From contig JAQUXD010000085.1 in NCBI GenBank assembly GCA_028692535.1, positions 1 to 7,539 on the forward strand: 7,539 nt of DNA, in the 5' to 3' direction. Below are positions 1 to 5,849 of the stretch, in pieces. The notes below the pieces were generated by a model that searched no databases, was not told where the DNA came from, and saw nothing but the letters and a program-made list of their open reading frames with translations. How positions within the stretch are numbered: the stretch's first letter is position 1; each line of letters opens with the position of its first letter. The stretch comes from Eubacteriales bacterium (GTDB lineage Bacteria; Bacillota; Clostridia; Peptostreptococcales; Anaerovoracaceae). The translations under genes and the position numbers were made by a program.

Positions 1-734
1 ATATTGCCGTTGATGCTGTGGAACTGGAAGATGGCACTCGGCTTCCTGCCGATGTGGTTATTTTGGGCCTGGGTGTTAAGCCAAACGGAAAGCTGGGGGC
101 GGATGCCGGACTGGAAGTGAACCAAAAGGGTGCGATCATGGTCGATCAGTACACGCGTACCAGCGATCCCAGTATATTTGCCGTGGGCGACTGCGCGGAG
201 AAGCATTGCTTTTTTACCGGAAGAGATGTACCGGTCCTTCTGGCTTCTACGGCAGCGATGGAGGCTAAAATCGCGGGCAGCAATGCATTTCAGCTTCGCC
301 TCGTACGTGCCAACAAGGGAACGATCAGCACATTTTCGACAAAGGTTTTCGGAAAGACTTATGCAGCTGCGGGGCTGACGGAAACTCGGGCAAGACAGGA
401 AGGATTTACACTGATGGTGGGCGAGTTTAAAACCATGGACAGACATCCGGGTTCATTGCCCGACGCCCAGGCTGTCAATATCAAGCTGATCTTTTCCAAG
501 TGCTCCGGCATTATTCTGGGCGCCCAGATTTCAGGTGGAAATACTGTAGCGGAGATCATCAATATTTTGAGCCTTGCAATCCTGCAGGGGATCACAGCAA
601 CGGAACTCAATACGTTCCAAACTGCCACGCATCCGCTGGTGTCGTCTTCTCCGATTTCTTATCCCATCAATTCGGCGGCGATGAATGCCATTGCGACGAA
701 CTGCAAGCAATTAAACGAAGATCTGGTGATTTGA
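1..734 (+). CDS. FAD-dependent NAD(P)H disulfide-type oxidoreductase, C-terminal part (5' end outside window)
   Basis: This is the C-terminal part of a class I pyridine nucleotide-disulfide oxidoreductase of the NADH oxidase/CoA-disulfide reductase type, cytosolic enzymes that move electrons from NAD(P)H through FAD to a disulfide, polysulfide or oxygen. The reading frame is open to the window edge (codons start at base 3), so the GTG at 18 is an internal valine. Visible parts are the end of the NAD-binding domain (VVILGLGVKPN), the second FAD-binding motif with GDC at 186-194 (FAVGDCAE), and the C-terminal dimerisation domain, which ends in a THPLVSSSP segment typical of this superfamily. 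The redox-active cysteine expected near the N-terminus lies outside the window, so the exact substrate cannot be called. The gene ends 26 bases before a bidirectional terminator and converges on the L25 gene. Confidence 0.88.
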   Translation, partial: IAVDAVELEDGTRLPADVVILGLGVKPNGKLGADAGLEVNQKGAIMVDQYTRTSDPSIFAVGDCAEKHCFFTGRDVPVLLASTAAMEAKIAGSNAFQLRLVRANKGTISTFSTKVFGKTYAAAGLTETRARQEGFTLMVGEFKTMDRHPGSLPDAQAVNIKLIFSKCSGIILGAQISGGNTVAEIINILSLAILQGITATELNTFQTATHPLVSSSPISYPINSAAMNAIATNCKQLNEDLVI

Positions 735-760
735 TCAAAAAGCCACATTAATATCCATTA

Positions 761-794
761 AAAAGGCGCTTCTTCCGAGGAAGAAGCGCCTTTT
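761..794. terminator. Bidirectional intrinsic terminator between convergent genes
   Basis: A perfect 16-base inverted repeat (761-776 with 779-794) has a GC-rich core (GGCGCTTCTTCC / GGAAGAAGCGCC) flanked by A4 on the left and T4 on the right. It therefore gives a U-tract in either direction; the minus-strand reading has five U. The two central bases must stay unpaired, so the real loop is about four bases. It sits between the stop codon of the plus-strand oxidoreductase and the stop codon of the minus-strand L25 gene and should end both transcripts. Confidence 0.92.
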
Positions 795-804
795 GCTGTA
801 TGCA

Positions 805-1443
805 TTATTCTTTGTCTTCTGAGTCGGTCTCTGCGGCTTCTTCGCCTGTTTCGACTTCGCCGGCTTCGGCGCCTTCTTCCGCTTCGGCCTCTTCATCCTT
901 AACGGAGCTCTTATCGATCACGGTGACTACCATTGTGTCCAAATGTGTCAGCAATTCCACATCAGCGTTGTTGGCAATATCGAGATCTTCGACACGTACG
1001 ACAGCGCCTGCACTCATTCCTGTCATATCGATGCGAACTTCCTCTACCAGATTTGCGGGAAGCGCGCGAATAGACAGCTCAAAGAGCGTCTGCCGAATAA
1101 TGTCGGAAACGCTTGCTTCATTTATAAGAGTGATCTGTGCGGTGCTGGTGACCAGCTCGTCGGCCACCAATCCCTGAAAGCTCAGATGTTCGGTTCTGCC
1201 GCTCAAGGGATCGCTTCCAATCTCCTTTAGAAGGGCGATCATCTTCTTGCCGTTTACATCGATGCTTACCTGTCCGCCGGTGGTCTTTTCCCGCAGCAGT
1301 TTTGTTGCTTCTTTTGCCGATAATTGAATCAGCAAGGTCTCAGGCAGTTTGCCGCCGTATACACAACCCGGCACGATGCCTTCTTTTCTCAGGTTTTTAA
1401 CTTTCACATCTGCATTTCTGCTTTCTGCTTTTACTACATACAT
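805..1443 (-). CDS. rplY: 50S ribosomal protein L25 / general stress protein Ctc (TL5 family), 212 aa
   Basis: L25/TL5/Ctc proteins bind 5S rRNA in the central protuberance of the large ribosomal subunit; in Bacillus the longer form (Ctc) is also a general stress protein. The N-terminal 5S-binding domain is recognisable (residues 1-95, including NLRKEGIVPGCVYG at about 17-30). It is followed by the TL5-type C-terminal beta domain (about 95-180, e.g. LIADELV-like and ALPANLVEEVRIDM segments). The last 31 residues are an acidic, Glu/Ala-rich tail, common in this family and probably disordered. The start is the ATG at 1443: a GGAGG lies 8 bases upstream and the protein then begins MYVVKAESRN, as in homologues. 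A longer in-frame start at 1494 would place the promoter -10 inside the coding sequence and is rejected. The gene has its own promoter (1485-1513) and may also receive readthrough from the Gre-like gene upstream. Confidence 0.93.
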   Translation of the reverse strand: MYVVKAESRNADVKVKNLRKEGIVPGCVYGGKLPETLLIQLSAKEATKLLREKTTGGQVSIDVNGKKMIALLKEIGSDPLSGRTEHLSFQGLVADELVTSTAQITLINEASVSDIIRQTLFELSIRALPANLVEEVRIDMTGMSAGAVVRVEDLDIANNADVELLTHLDTMVVTVIDKSSVKDEEAEAEEGAEAGEVETGEEAAETDSEDKE

Positions 1444-1484
1444 TATGAAAACCTCCGGTTCTATAGTCGTTATAAATCTGAAAC

Positions 1485-1513
1485 AGTATAGCACAACAGG
1501 ACATCAAAAGCAA
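1485..1513 (-). promoter_or_regulatory. Sigma-A-type promoter of the L25 gene
   Basis: On the minus strand a -35 TTGCTT (1508-1513), a 17-base spacer and a -10 TATACT (1485-1490) are preceded by TGC, giving an extended -10. The predicted start near 1478 leaves a leader of about 35 bases containing the GGAGG ribosome binding site. The -35 hexamer is the same as in the promoter of the Gre-like gene. Confidence 0.75.
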
Positions 1514-1551
1514 ATACTCCGGACAGCACAGTCAATCAAAGGGTATAAGGC

Positions 1552-1974
1552 TCATTGGATCATATCAATAGCGTCATCTTCCCATGCTGATTCGGGTTGG
1601 TAGAGAATCTCCTTAATGACGATCCTGGTAAAGCCTGAAGGCACTTCCCATTGGATGGTGTCTCCCTTGCTGTACCCCAGAATGGCCGTGCCGATGGGCG
1701 ACAAAATGGATACTTTATTCTCGTTGACGTCTGCCTCCTTGGGATAGACCAGCCAAAGATCCATCTCGGTGTCATCCAGCTGCAGCAATACTCTGGAATT
1801 CATGGTGATCAAGTCCGGAGTTGCCTGGTCCGGTTGAATGACAGATGCTTTATTGATTTCATTTTCCAGCTTCCGGACGTGAGGTCCCAGGGCTTCGGCG
1901 CTGCTGATCTGCGTGGTCAACAGTTCCAAGAGCTTTTTTTTATCGTTGCTGGTGATAAAGATGGTTTCTGCCAT
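1552..1974 (-). CDS. GreA/GreB-family transcription elongation factor, Rnk-like, 140 aa
   Basis: The protein has the two-part layout of the GreA/GreB superfamily: a short helical N-terminal segment (about residues 1-50, rich in Lys, Leu and Glu) and a C-terminal FKBP-like domain that docks on RNA polymerase (about 60-130; LVYPKEADVNENKVSILSPI followed by GTAILGYSKGDTIQWEVPSG). GreA is near 158 residues with a long coiled coil reaching the secondary channel. At 140 residues with a short N-terminal part, this protein is closer to Rnk (nucleoside diphosphate kinase regulator-type), which binds RNA polymerase but has too short a coiled coil for normal transcript cleavage. The start at 1974 is supported by AAAGG 7 bases upstream. 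The stop lies 38 bases before the -35 element of the L25 promoter, with no terminator seen between. The exact cellular role cannot be decided from sequence. Confidence 0.88.
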   Translation of the reverse strand: MAETIFITSNDKKKLLELLTTQISSAEALGPHVRKLENEINKASVIQPDQATPDLITMNSRVLLQLDDTEMDLWLVYPKEADVNENKVSILSPIGTAILGYSKGDTIQWEVPSGFTRIVIKEILYQPESAWEDDAIDMIQ

Positions 1975-2005
1975 GATGTAACCTTTCCGCGGATATTCGC
2001 CGTAT

Positions 2006-2065
2006 AAAAAAACGAAAGGGTCTTTTATTTGTTACTCTGCTTTCAGTAATAAACAAAAGCCTTTC
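2006..2065 (-). terminator. Terminator-like hairpin in the leader of the Gre-like gene (possible attenuator)
   Basis: Read on the minus strand, the 5' arm (bases 2065 to 2046) pairs with the 3' arm (2035 to 2014). GAAAGG, CTTTT, TTT and TTAC pair with their complements, broken only by a two-base bulge, one G-U and one A-C mismatch, around a 10-base loop. One base after the 3' arm comes a run of seven T (2012 to 2006). The stem-plus-U-tract is downstream of the promoter at 2101-2129 and upstream of the ribosome binding site of the Gre-like gene. It would therefore stop most transcripts about 88 bases after initiation unless antiterminated. The stem is AT-rich, so its efficiency is uncertain. 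Confidence 0.6.
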
Positions 2066-2100
2066 ATAGAGGTGGTGCTGCTATGATGGTTCTTTTCTCG

Positions 2101-2129
2101 ATTATACACAAACTGTGTTATGAAAGCAA
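2101..2129 (-). promoter_or_regulatory. Sigma-A-type promoter of the Gre-like gene
   Basis: On the minus strand a -35 TTGCTT (2124-2129), a 17-base spacer and a perfect -10 TATAAT (2101-2106). The predicted start is near 2094, which gives a leader of about 120 bases before the ATG at 1974. The spacer holds a dyad, ACACA-N3-TGTGT (2106-2118), that could be an operator. Confidence 0.78.
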
Positions 2130-2150
2130 CTGCATCTGCTATTCGGGGGG

Positions 2151-2179
2151 TTGCATATATACAAGAATGAGAATATAAT
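2151..2179 (+). promoter_or_regulatory. Sigma-A-type promoter of the ACT-ABC-HydE operon
   Basis: A -35 TTGCAT (2151-2156), a 17-base spacer and a perfect -10 TATAAT (2174-2179) lie on the plus strand, with a predicted start near 2186. A run of six G (2145-2150) lies directly upstream of the -35. The promoter is back to back with the minus-strand promoter at 2101-2129, with 21 bases between the two -35 elements. Confidence 0.8.
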
Positions 2180-2185
2180 AACAAT

Positions 2186-2284
2186 GTCAAATAGATCCTG
2201 ACGCATTTGGGTACGCCCCGGATGGAAAGGTGACGGAAAGACGTACGCGATCTTACGCCGCACCTTCAGGTGCGGTTATTTTTT
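2186..2284 (+). ncRNA. Structured leader RNA with mutually exclusive antiterminator and terminator (candidate riboswitch/attenuator)
   Basis: The roughly 100-base leader ends in an intrinsic terminator (2258-2284). An upstream segment, GGTGACGG (2229-2236), can pair with the terminator's 5' arm CCGCACC (2258-2264) through seven base pairs with a single bulged A, forming an antiterminator. A competing upstream fold is possible: AGATC/GATCT (2193-2197 with 2249-2253), GTACG/CGTAC (2211-2215 with 2242-2246) and CCG/CGG (2218-2220 with 2234-2236). The last helix would hide the antiterminator arm. The pattern is that of a transcriptional riboswitch or protein-controlled attenuator. I do not recognise the conserved core of TPP, SAM, cobalamin, c-di-GMP, THF, ZTP, purine or fluoride riboswitches. 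The fold is drawn by eye. Confidence 0.6.
2258..2284 (+). terminator. Intrinsic terminator/attenuator just before the ACT-domain gene
   Basis: A perfect 7-bp GC-rich stem CCGCACC (2258-2264) / GGTGCGG (2269-2275) with loop TTCA is followed by TTATTTTTT. It sits inside the operon leader: the promoter is upstream, and the AGGAG ribosome binding site begins at 2285, directly after the U-tract. It therefore controls readthrough into the operon rather than ending an upstream gene, since no plus-strand gene precedes it. Confidence 0.85.
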
Positions 2285-2297
2285 AGGAGCATCGATT

Positions 2298-2543
2298 ATG
2301 GAAAACAGGATTTCTGTCATCAGCATCCTCGTGGAGGATACGCAGCAGGCTTCGGAAGTGAACGAGCTTCTGCACCAATTCGGCTCGTATATCGTGGGCA
2401 GACTGGGTATTCCATACAAGGAGCGCGAACTGTCCATCATCTGCGTGGTGCTGGATGCGCCGGGAGACGTTACCAGTTCATTGTCCGGGAAACTGGGGAT
2501 GTTGAAGGGTGTACGTGCAAAAACAATCGTTTCGAAAGCATAG
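2298..2543 (+). CDS. TM1266-type ACT-domain protein, putative [FeFe]-hydrogenase system regulator, 81 aa
   Basis: This is a small stand-alone ACT-domain protein covering the whole chain (beta-alpha-beta-beta-alpha-beta). It starts with the strand RISVISILVED, followed by a helix with NELLHQFGSYIVGRLGIPY, a strand SIICVVLDAP, a helix DVTSSLSGKLGML and a final strand VRAKTIVSK. This matches the family of Thermotoga TM1266, named as a putative iron-only hydrogenase system regulator because its genes cluster with hydE, hydF and hydG. ACT domains usually bind small ligands at dimer interfaces, but the ligand of this family is not established. No DNA-binding helix-turn-helix is present, so any regulatory role would need a partner or RNA/ligand binding. 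The start is ATG with AGGAG 8 bases upstream. It is the first gene of the operon, 20 bases before the lipoprotein gene. Confidence 0.88.
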   Translation: MENRISVISILVEDTQQASEVNELLHQFGSYIVGRLGIPYKERELSIICVVLDAPGDVTSSLSGKLGMLKGVRAKTIVSKA

Positions 2544-2563
2544 GAACAGAAAGAAGGAGAATT

Positions 2564-3532
2564 ATGAAGAGAATCACTGCCGTATGGATTACAGTGGCGT
2601 TACTGGTCTTGGCGTTGTCGGGCTGCGCCTCCACATCGATTGAGCCGACTGACATCCGCATCGCAGGTTTGAGAGGTCCTACCTCCATGGGGATGGTCAA
2701 GCTGATGGAATCAGCGGAAGCCGGTGAATCCTTCAACAACTATACCTTTCAAATCGCCGGATCGGCTGACGAGTTGACACCCAAGCTGATCAAGGGTGAA
2801 CTGGATGTCGTCGCAGTACCGGCTAATCTGGCTTCTGTTTTATATAATAATACGGAAAAAGCGGTTCAGTTGCTTGCCGTCAACACTCTGGGCGTAATCT
2901 ATATCGTTGAGACCGGCGAAGAGATCCAGACGTTCACCGACTTGTCCGGCAAAACCATTTATGCCACAGGTAAAGGGTCTACTCCGGAATATGCGCTCCG
3001 GTATTTGCTTGCTGAAAATGGCGTGGATCCCGATAAGGATGTTACGGTGGAATGGAAGAGCGAGCCTACCGAGGTTGTAGCCACTCTGGCAGACAGCGGC
3101 GGGATCGCCATGATGCCTCAACCCTATGTGACCGTAGCGCAAGCTCAGGTAAACGGCCTTCGTGTCGCTGTCGATTTCACTGAGGAATGGGATGCGCTGG
3201 ACAACGGAAGCACCTTGATCACGGGCGTTCTGGTTGTGCGGACAGAATTTGCGCAGCAGTATCCCGAACAAATCGCTTCGTTTTTGGAAGAATACAAAGC
3301 TTCTACCGAATATGTCAATGCAAACATTCCGGAAGCGGCGCTGTTAATTGAGAAATATGGAATTGTTAAAGCCGAGATCGCAGAGAAGGCTATCCCGTAT
3401 TGTTATATCACCTGCGTAGCAGGAGAGGAGATGGTCGAGCCGATGAACGGTTATCTGGGCGTGCTGTTCGATCAGAATCCGAAGGCTGTAGGCGGGTCCA
3501 TGCCGGCGGATGATTTCTACTATGTTCCGTAA
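2564..3532 (+). CDS. ABC transporter substrate-binding lipoprotein, NitT/TauT/NMT1-like, 322 aa
   Basis: This is the extracytoplasmic solute receptor of the ABC importer encoded by the next two genes. Residues 1-20 form a lipoprotein signal peptide (MKR, hydrophobic core, then lipobox LSGC) with the lipidated Cys at 21. The mature part has the type II periplasmic-binding fold of the SsuA/TauA/ThiY (NMT1-like) superfamily: an early ligand-loop region LRGPTSMGMVKLM (about 36-48), then KLIKGELDVVAVPANLASVLYNN, LSGKTIYATGKGSTPEYALRYLL, and a C-terminal GGSMPADDFYYVP. The sequence closely resembles a clostridial receptor group annotated only as nitrate/sulfonate/taurine-like, whose ligand is unknown. 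The start ATG at 2564 has AAGGAG 4 bases upstream and begins a proper signal peptide. A longer open frame from 2270 overlaps the ACT gene and is not used. The 3' end overlaps the permease start. Confidence 0.9.
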   Translation: MKRITAVWITVALLVLALSGCASTSIEPTDIRIAGLRGPTSMGMVKLMESAEAGESFNNYTFQIAGSADELTPKLIKGELDVVAVPANLASVLYNNTEKAVQLLAVNTLGVIYIVETGEEIQTFTDLSGKTIYATGKGSTPEYALRYLLAENGVDPDKDVTVEWKSEPTEVVATLADSGGIAMMPQPYVTVAQAQVNGLRVAVDFTEEWDALDNGSTLITGVLVVRTEFAQQYPEQIASFLEEYKASTEYVNANIPEAALLIEKYGIVKAEIAEKAIPYCYITCVAGEEMVEPMNGYLGVLFDQNPKAVGGSMPADDFYYVP

Positions 3533-4274
3533 GAGCAGACTGGAAAAAGCCGGGGCCGTTTTTCTGGCCCTGGCCATCTGGCAGATAGGAGCGTTGCTCC
3601 TGGACCGCAGCATTATCTTAGTGACACCTGTTGCGGTGGCGCAGCGATTGTTTACGCTGCTGCCCGAGTCGGATTTTACCCACGCAATTGCATTTTCGTT
3701 CTTTCGGATCGTGGGCGGTTATTTTCTGGCGCTTCTGGTGGGAAGCGTGCTGGCTGTCGGCGCCGGTCACTATCACGGATTGGAAATGATCCTGTGGCCC
3801 TATATCCATGCCATCAAATCGGTTCCCGTGGCTTCTTTCATCATCCTATGTCTCATATGGCTCAGCTCCGACAGCCTGTCGGTGTTCATCGCGTTTCTCA
3901 TGGTACTTCCGATCGTATATACCAATATGCTTCAGGGAATCAAAAGCACCGATGAGAAGTTGCTGGAAATGGCTGAGGTATTCCGCATGAGCCGGCTGCG
4001 GAAACTGAAATATATCCATCTGCCGCATTTGAAACCCTATTTACTGTCTGCCTGCAGCGTGTCCATCGGGCTCTCCTGGAAAGCCGGGATCGCGGCCGAA
4101 GTGATCGGGATCCCGGACGGATCCATCGGAGAGAAGCTGTATGAGGCAAAAGTCTACCTGAGTTCGGCGGATCTGTTTGCGTGGACGGCGGTGATCGTAT
4201 TGATCAGTGTGGTTTTCGAAAAACTGTTCCTGCGTGGCTTGAAGATGTTTTTTGATCGTTTGGAGAGGTCGTAG
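3510..4274 (+). CDS. ABC transporter permease, SsuC/TauC-like (BPD_transp_1), 254 aa
   Basis: This is the integral membrane subunit of the importer. About six hydrophobic segments are visible (roughly residues 15-32, 63-85, 104-118, 122-140, 178-198 and 223-241). The cytoplasmic EAA loop that docks on the ATPase is clear at about 153-172 (EMAEVFRMSRLRKLKYIHLP, with the expected final Leu-Pro). The length and order fit single permeases of the nitrate/sulfonate/taurine class, which work as homodimers. The start is ambiguous: ATG 3510 overlaps the receptor gene by 23 bases and ATG 3522 by 11. A GGCGG at 3505-3509 could serve the later start with a long spacing, so the protein may begin MFRKSRLEK. 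Overlap with the previous gene and a one-base gap to the next indicate translational coupling. Confidence 0.9.
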   Translation: MISTMFRKSRLEKAGAVFLALAIWQIGALLLDRSIILVTPVAVAQRLFTLLPESDFTHAIAFSFFRIVGGYFLALLVGSVLAVGAGHYHGLEMILWPYIHAIKSVPVASFIILCLIWLSSDSLSVFIAFLMVLPIVYTNMLQGIKSTDEKLLEMAEVFRMSRLRKLKYIHLPHLKPYLLSACSVSIGLSWKAGIAAEVIGIPDGSIGEKLYEAKVYLSSADLFAWTAVIVLISVVFEKLFLRGLKMFFDRLERS

Positions 4275-4275
4275 C

Positions 4276-4848
4276 ATGGATATCATCGTAACGGAATTGA
4301 CGAAAAGCTTTGCCGGACACATCGTGCTGGATCGTTTTTCCGCCGCATTTCCGGAGGGAGAGATCACTTGTGTCATGGGACCTTCGGGCGGTGGGAAGAC
4401 AACATTTCTTCATATTTTGATGGGATTGATGTCTCCGGATTCCGGTACAATCAAGGGCGTGCCGTCACGGAAAAGCGCTGTGTTTCAGGAAGACCGTCTC
4501 TGTGAATCCTTTTCGGCCCTCACCAACGTTCGCATGGTCTTGGACAAAAGCTTTGACTGTGGGGAAATACAAGCACATTTGGACGAAATCGGCCTGGGCA
4601 AAGATCGGACGAAACCCGTGGGGGAATACAGCGGAGGGATGAAGCGTCGTGTGGCACTTGTTCGCGCCGTTCTTGCGGATAGTCGGATCCTTTTTTTGGA
4701 TGAGCCCCTCAAAGGATTGGATGATCAAACCAAAGGGCATGTGATCGATTATTTAAAGAAACATTTCAACGAACGCACAGTCATCATGGTGACCCACGAC
4801 AAGGAGGAAGTGGACGCTTTCGATGCAAGATTGGTGACACTTGGATGA
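4276..4848 (+). CDS. ABC transporter ATP-binding protein, SsuB/TauB-like, short, 190 aa
   Basis: This is the ATPase subunit that drives the importer. All nucleotide-binding motifs are intact: Walker A GPSGGGKT (35-42), Q-loop Gln71 (AVFQEDRL), signature YSGGM (118-122), Walker B ILFLDEP (138-144), D-loop GLDD, and switch His174 (VTHD). The chain stops about 16 residues after the switch histidine, so it is roughly 50-60 residues shorter than typical SsuB/TauB proteins (about 240-255). The regulatory or extra C-terminal part is missing but the catalytic core is complete. The start is ATG 4276 with GGAGAGG 7 bases upstream; an in-frame ATG at 4252 lies inside the permease and has no such site. 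It lies one base after the permease stop and 13 bases before the HydE-like gene. Confidence 0.92.
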   Translation: MDIIVTELTKSFAGHIVLDRFSAAFPEGEITCVMGPSGGGKTTFLHILMGLMSPDSGTIKGVPSRKSAVFQEDRLCESFSALTNVRMVLDKSFDCGEIQAHLDEIGLGKDRTKPVGEYSGGMKRRVALVRAVLADSRILFLDEPLKGLDDQTKGHVIDYLKKHFNERTVIMVTHDKEEVDAFDARLVTLG

Positions 4849-4861
4849 AAGGAACGGATCG

Positions 4862-5839
4862 ATGAACATAGAATCGAAAAAAGATGTTATGGACGTGCTG
4901 GCGATGCCGCAAACTGAATTTTGGAACACCGTGGCAGTCGAAGCCAAGCAACTTCACAGATCTGAAAACGGGAATACGCTCATCGCCACGGCGATGCTGG
5001 GGTTCGATAATATCTGTAAAAACCAATGCCTGTACTGTGGCATGCGGGCATCCAATGCGGCGGTGGAACGGTATCGTCTGGAACCGGACCGTGTACTCCG
5101 CTCCGGAGAGATCGCAGCTGAAATGGGTTTTCGGAGAATCTTTTTAATTTCCGGAGAGGATCCCAAATACGGGTTTGAGAATATTCTGAAAATCGTGGAA
5201 GCGTTGAACGCGAAAGATTTCTTTATCAGCTTGGCCATCGGAGAACTGTCGAAAAACCAGTATGTGGAATTAAAGAATGCAGGAGCAGATGAATATGTGC
5301 TCAAGTTCGAAATGTCCCAAAGAGAAGTATTCAACAGGATGAAACCCTCCACGGATTATGACCGCCGGATGAAGGGCATCGGCTGGATCAAAGAAAGCGG
5401 CTTGGAATTGGCCTCCGGAAGTATCGTGGACTATCCGGGGCAGACAGCGGAACAACTGGCCGAAGATCTTTTATTGACCCGGGATCTGGGTATCAGTTGG
5501 GCGCCGGTGATCCCCTATATGCCGGCCAAGGGAACGCCCTTGGCCCTGGAAGGCGGTCCGGGAAGCATTGAAAAGAATCTGAAGGTCATTTCGATGCTGC
5601 GGATCATGATGCCGAGCATCAATATCACTGCGCAGCAACCGGGAAAGGATTTGTCGAAAGGGTTGGCCGATCCTCAGGGAAATCTGGATGCGCTGAATGC
5701 AGGCGCCAATATGCTGTTTGCCGACATGCTGCCCGATGCGCTTGCCCGAAATTTCAGCGTCGTGGATAATCGGATCACTCTGGGATTGGACCATATCGAA
5801 AGCATGGCGCGGGAAGCCTTCATGTCCGTTCAATTCTAA
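4862..5839 (+). CDS. hydE: HydE-like radical SAM protein ([FeFe]-hydrogenase maturase HydE/PylB/BioB group), 325 aa
   Basis: The protein has a radical S-adenosylmethionine TIM barrel with the 4Fe-4S motif CKNQCLYC (Cys52, 56, 59) in the setting DNICKNQCLYCGMR, which is HydE-like. Other family landmarks are ISGEDP (96-101), IGE (126-128), GADEYVLKFE (141-150), a Pro-Gly-Gln-Thr at 192-195 and GAN at 281-283. HydE acts in the cytosol on the iron-carbonyl-cyanide synthon made by HydG during H-cluster assembly. The neighbouring TM1266-type gene supports that link. However, the sequence departs from my memory of Thermotoga HydE in several barrel segments, has no cysteine other than the three cluster ligands, and resembles biotin/methylornithine synthases near the end, so a related enzyme is possible. 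The start ATG 4862 has AAAGGA 8 bases upstream; a TTG at 4841 overlapping the ATPase gene is less likely. It is the last gene of the operon. Confidence 0.78.
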   Translation: MNIESKKDVMDVLAMPQTEFWNTVAVEAKQLHRSENGNTLIATAMLGFDNICKNQCLYCGMRASNAAVERYRLEPDRVLRSGEIAAEMGFRRIFLISGEDPKYGFENILKIVEALNAKDFFISLAIGELSKNQYVELKNAGADEYVLKFEMSQREVFNRMKPSTDYDRRMKGIGWIKESGLELASGSIVDYPGQTAEQLAEDLLLTRDLGISWAPVIPYMPAKGTPLALEGGPGSIEKNLKVISMLRIMMPSINITAQQPGKDLSKGLADPQGNLDALNAGANMLFADMLPDALARNFSVVDNRITLGLDHIESMAREAFMSVQF

Positions 5840-5849
5840 CAGGTTCTTG

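Noticed and set aside
800..1177. Plus-strand open frame rich in Ser/Ala opposite the L25 gene
   Set aside because: It is the antisense shadow of the acidic Glu/Ala-rich tail and C-terminal domain of L25; no ribosome binding site or homology.
1444..1551. Terminator between the Gre-like and L25 genes
   Set aside because: No stem followed by a U-tract is visible on the minus strand; only the L25 promoter is supported here.
2186..2284. TPP (THI-box) riboswitch, suggested by the NMT1/ThiY-like importer
   Set aside because: The conserved CUGAGA and ACCUGAUCU-type elements are absent, and the leader is too short for the usual two-arm core plus terminator. SAM, cobalamin, c-di-GMP, THF and fluoride consensus elements were also looked for and not seen.
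2270..3532. A longer version of the lipoprotein gene starting at 2270
   Set aside because: The extra N-terminal part overlaps the operon terminator and the whole ACT-domain gene in another frame. The ATG at 2564 has a good ribosome binding site and starts a standard lipoprotein signal peptide.
4841..4861. TTG start for the HydE-like gene overlapping the ATPase end
   Set aside because: The ATG at 4862 has AAAGGA 8 bases upstream, and HydE-type proteins do not need the extra seven residues.
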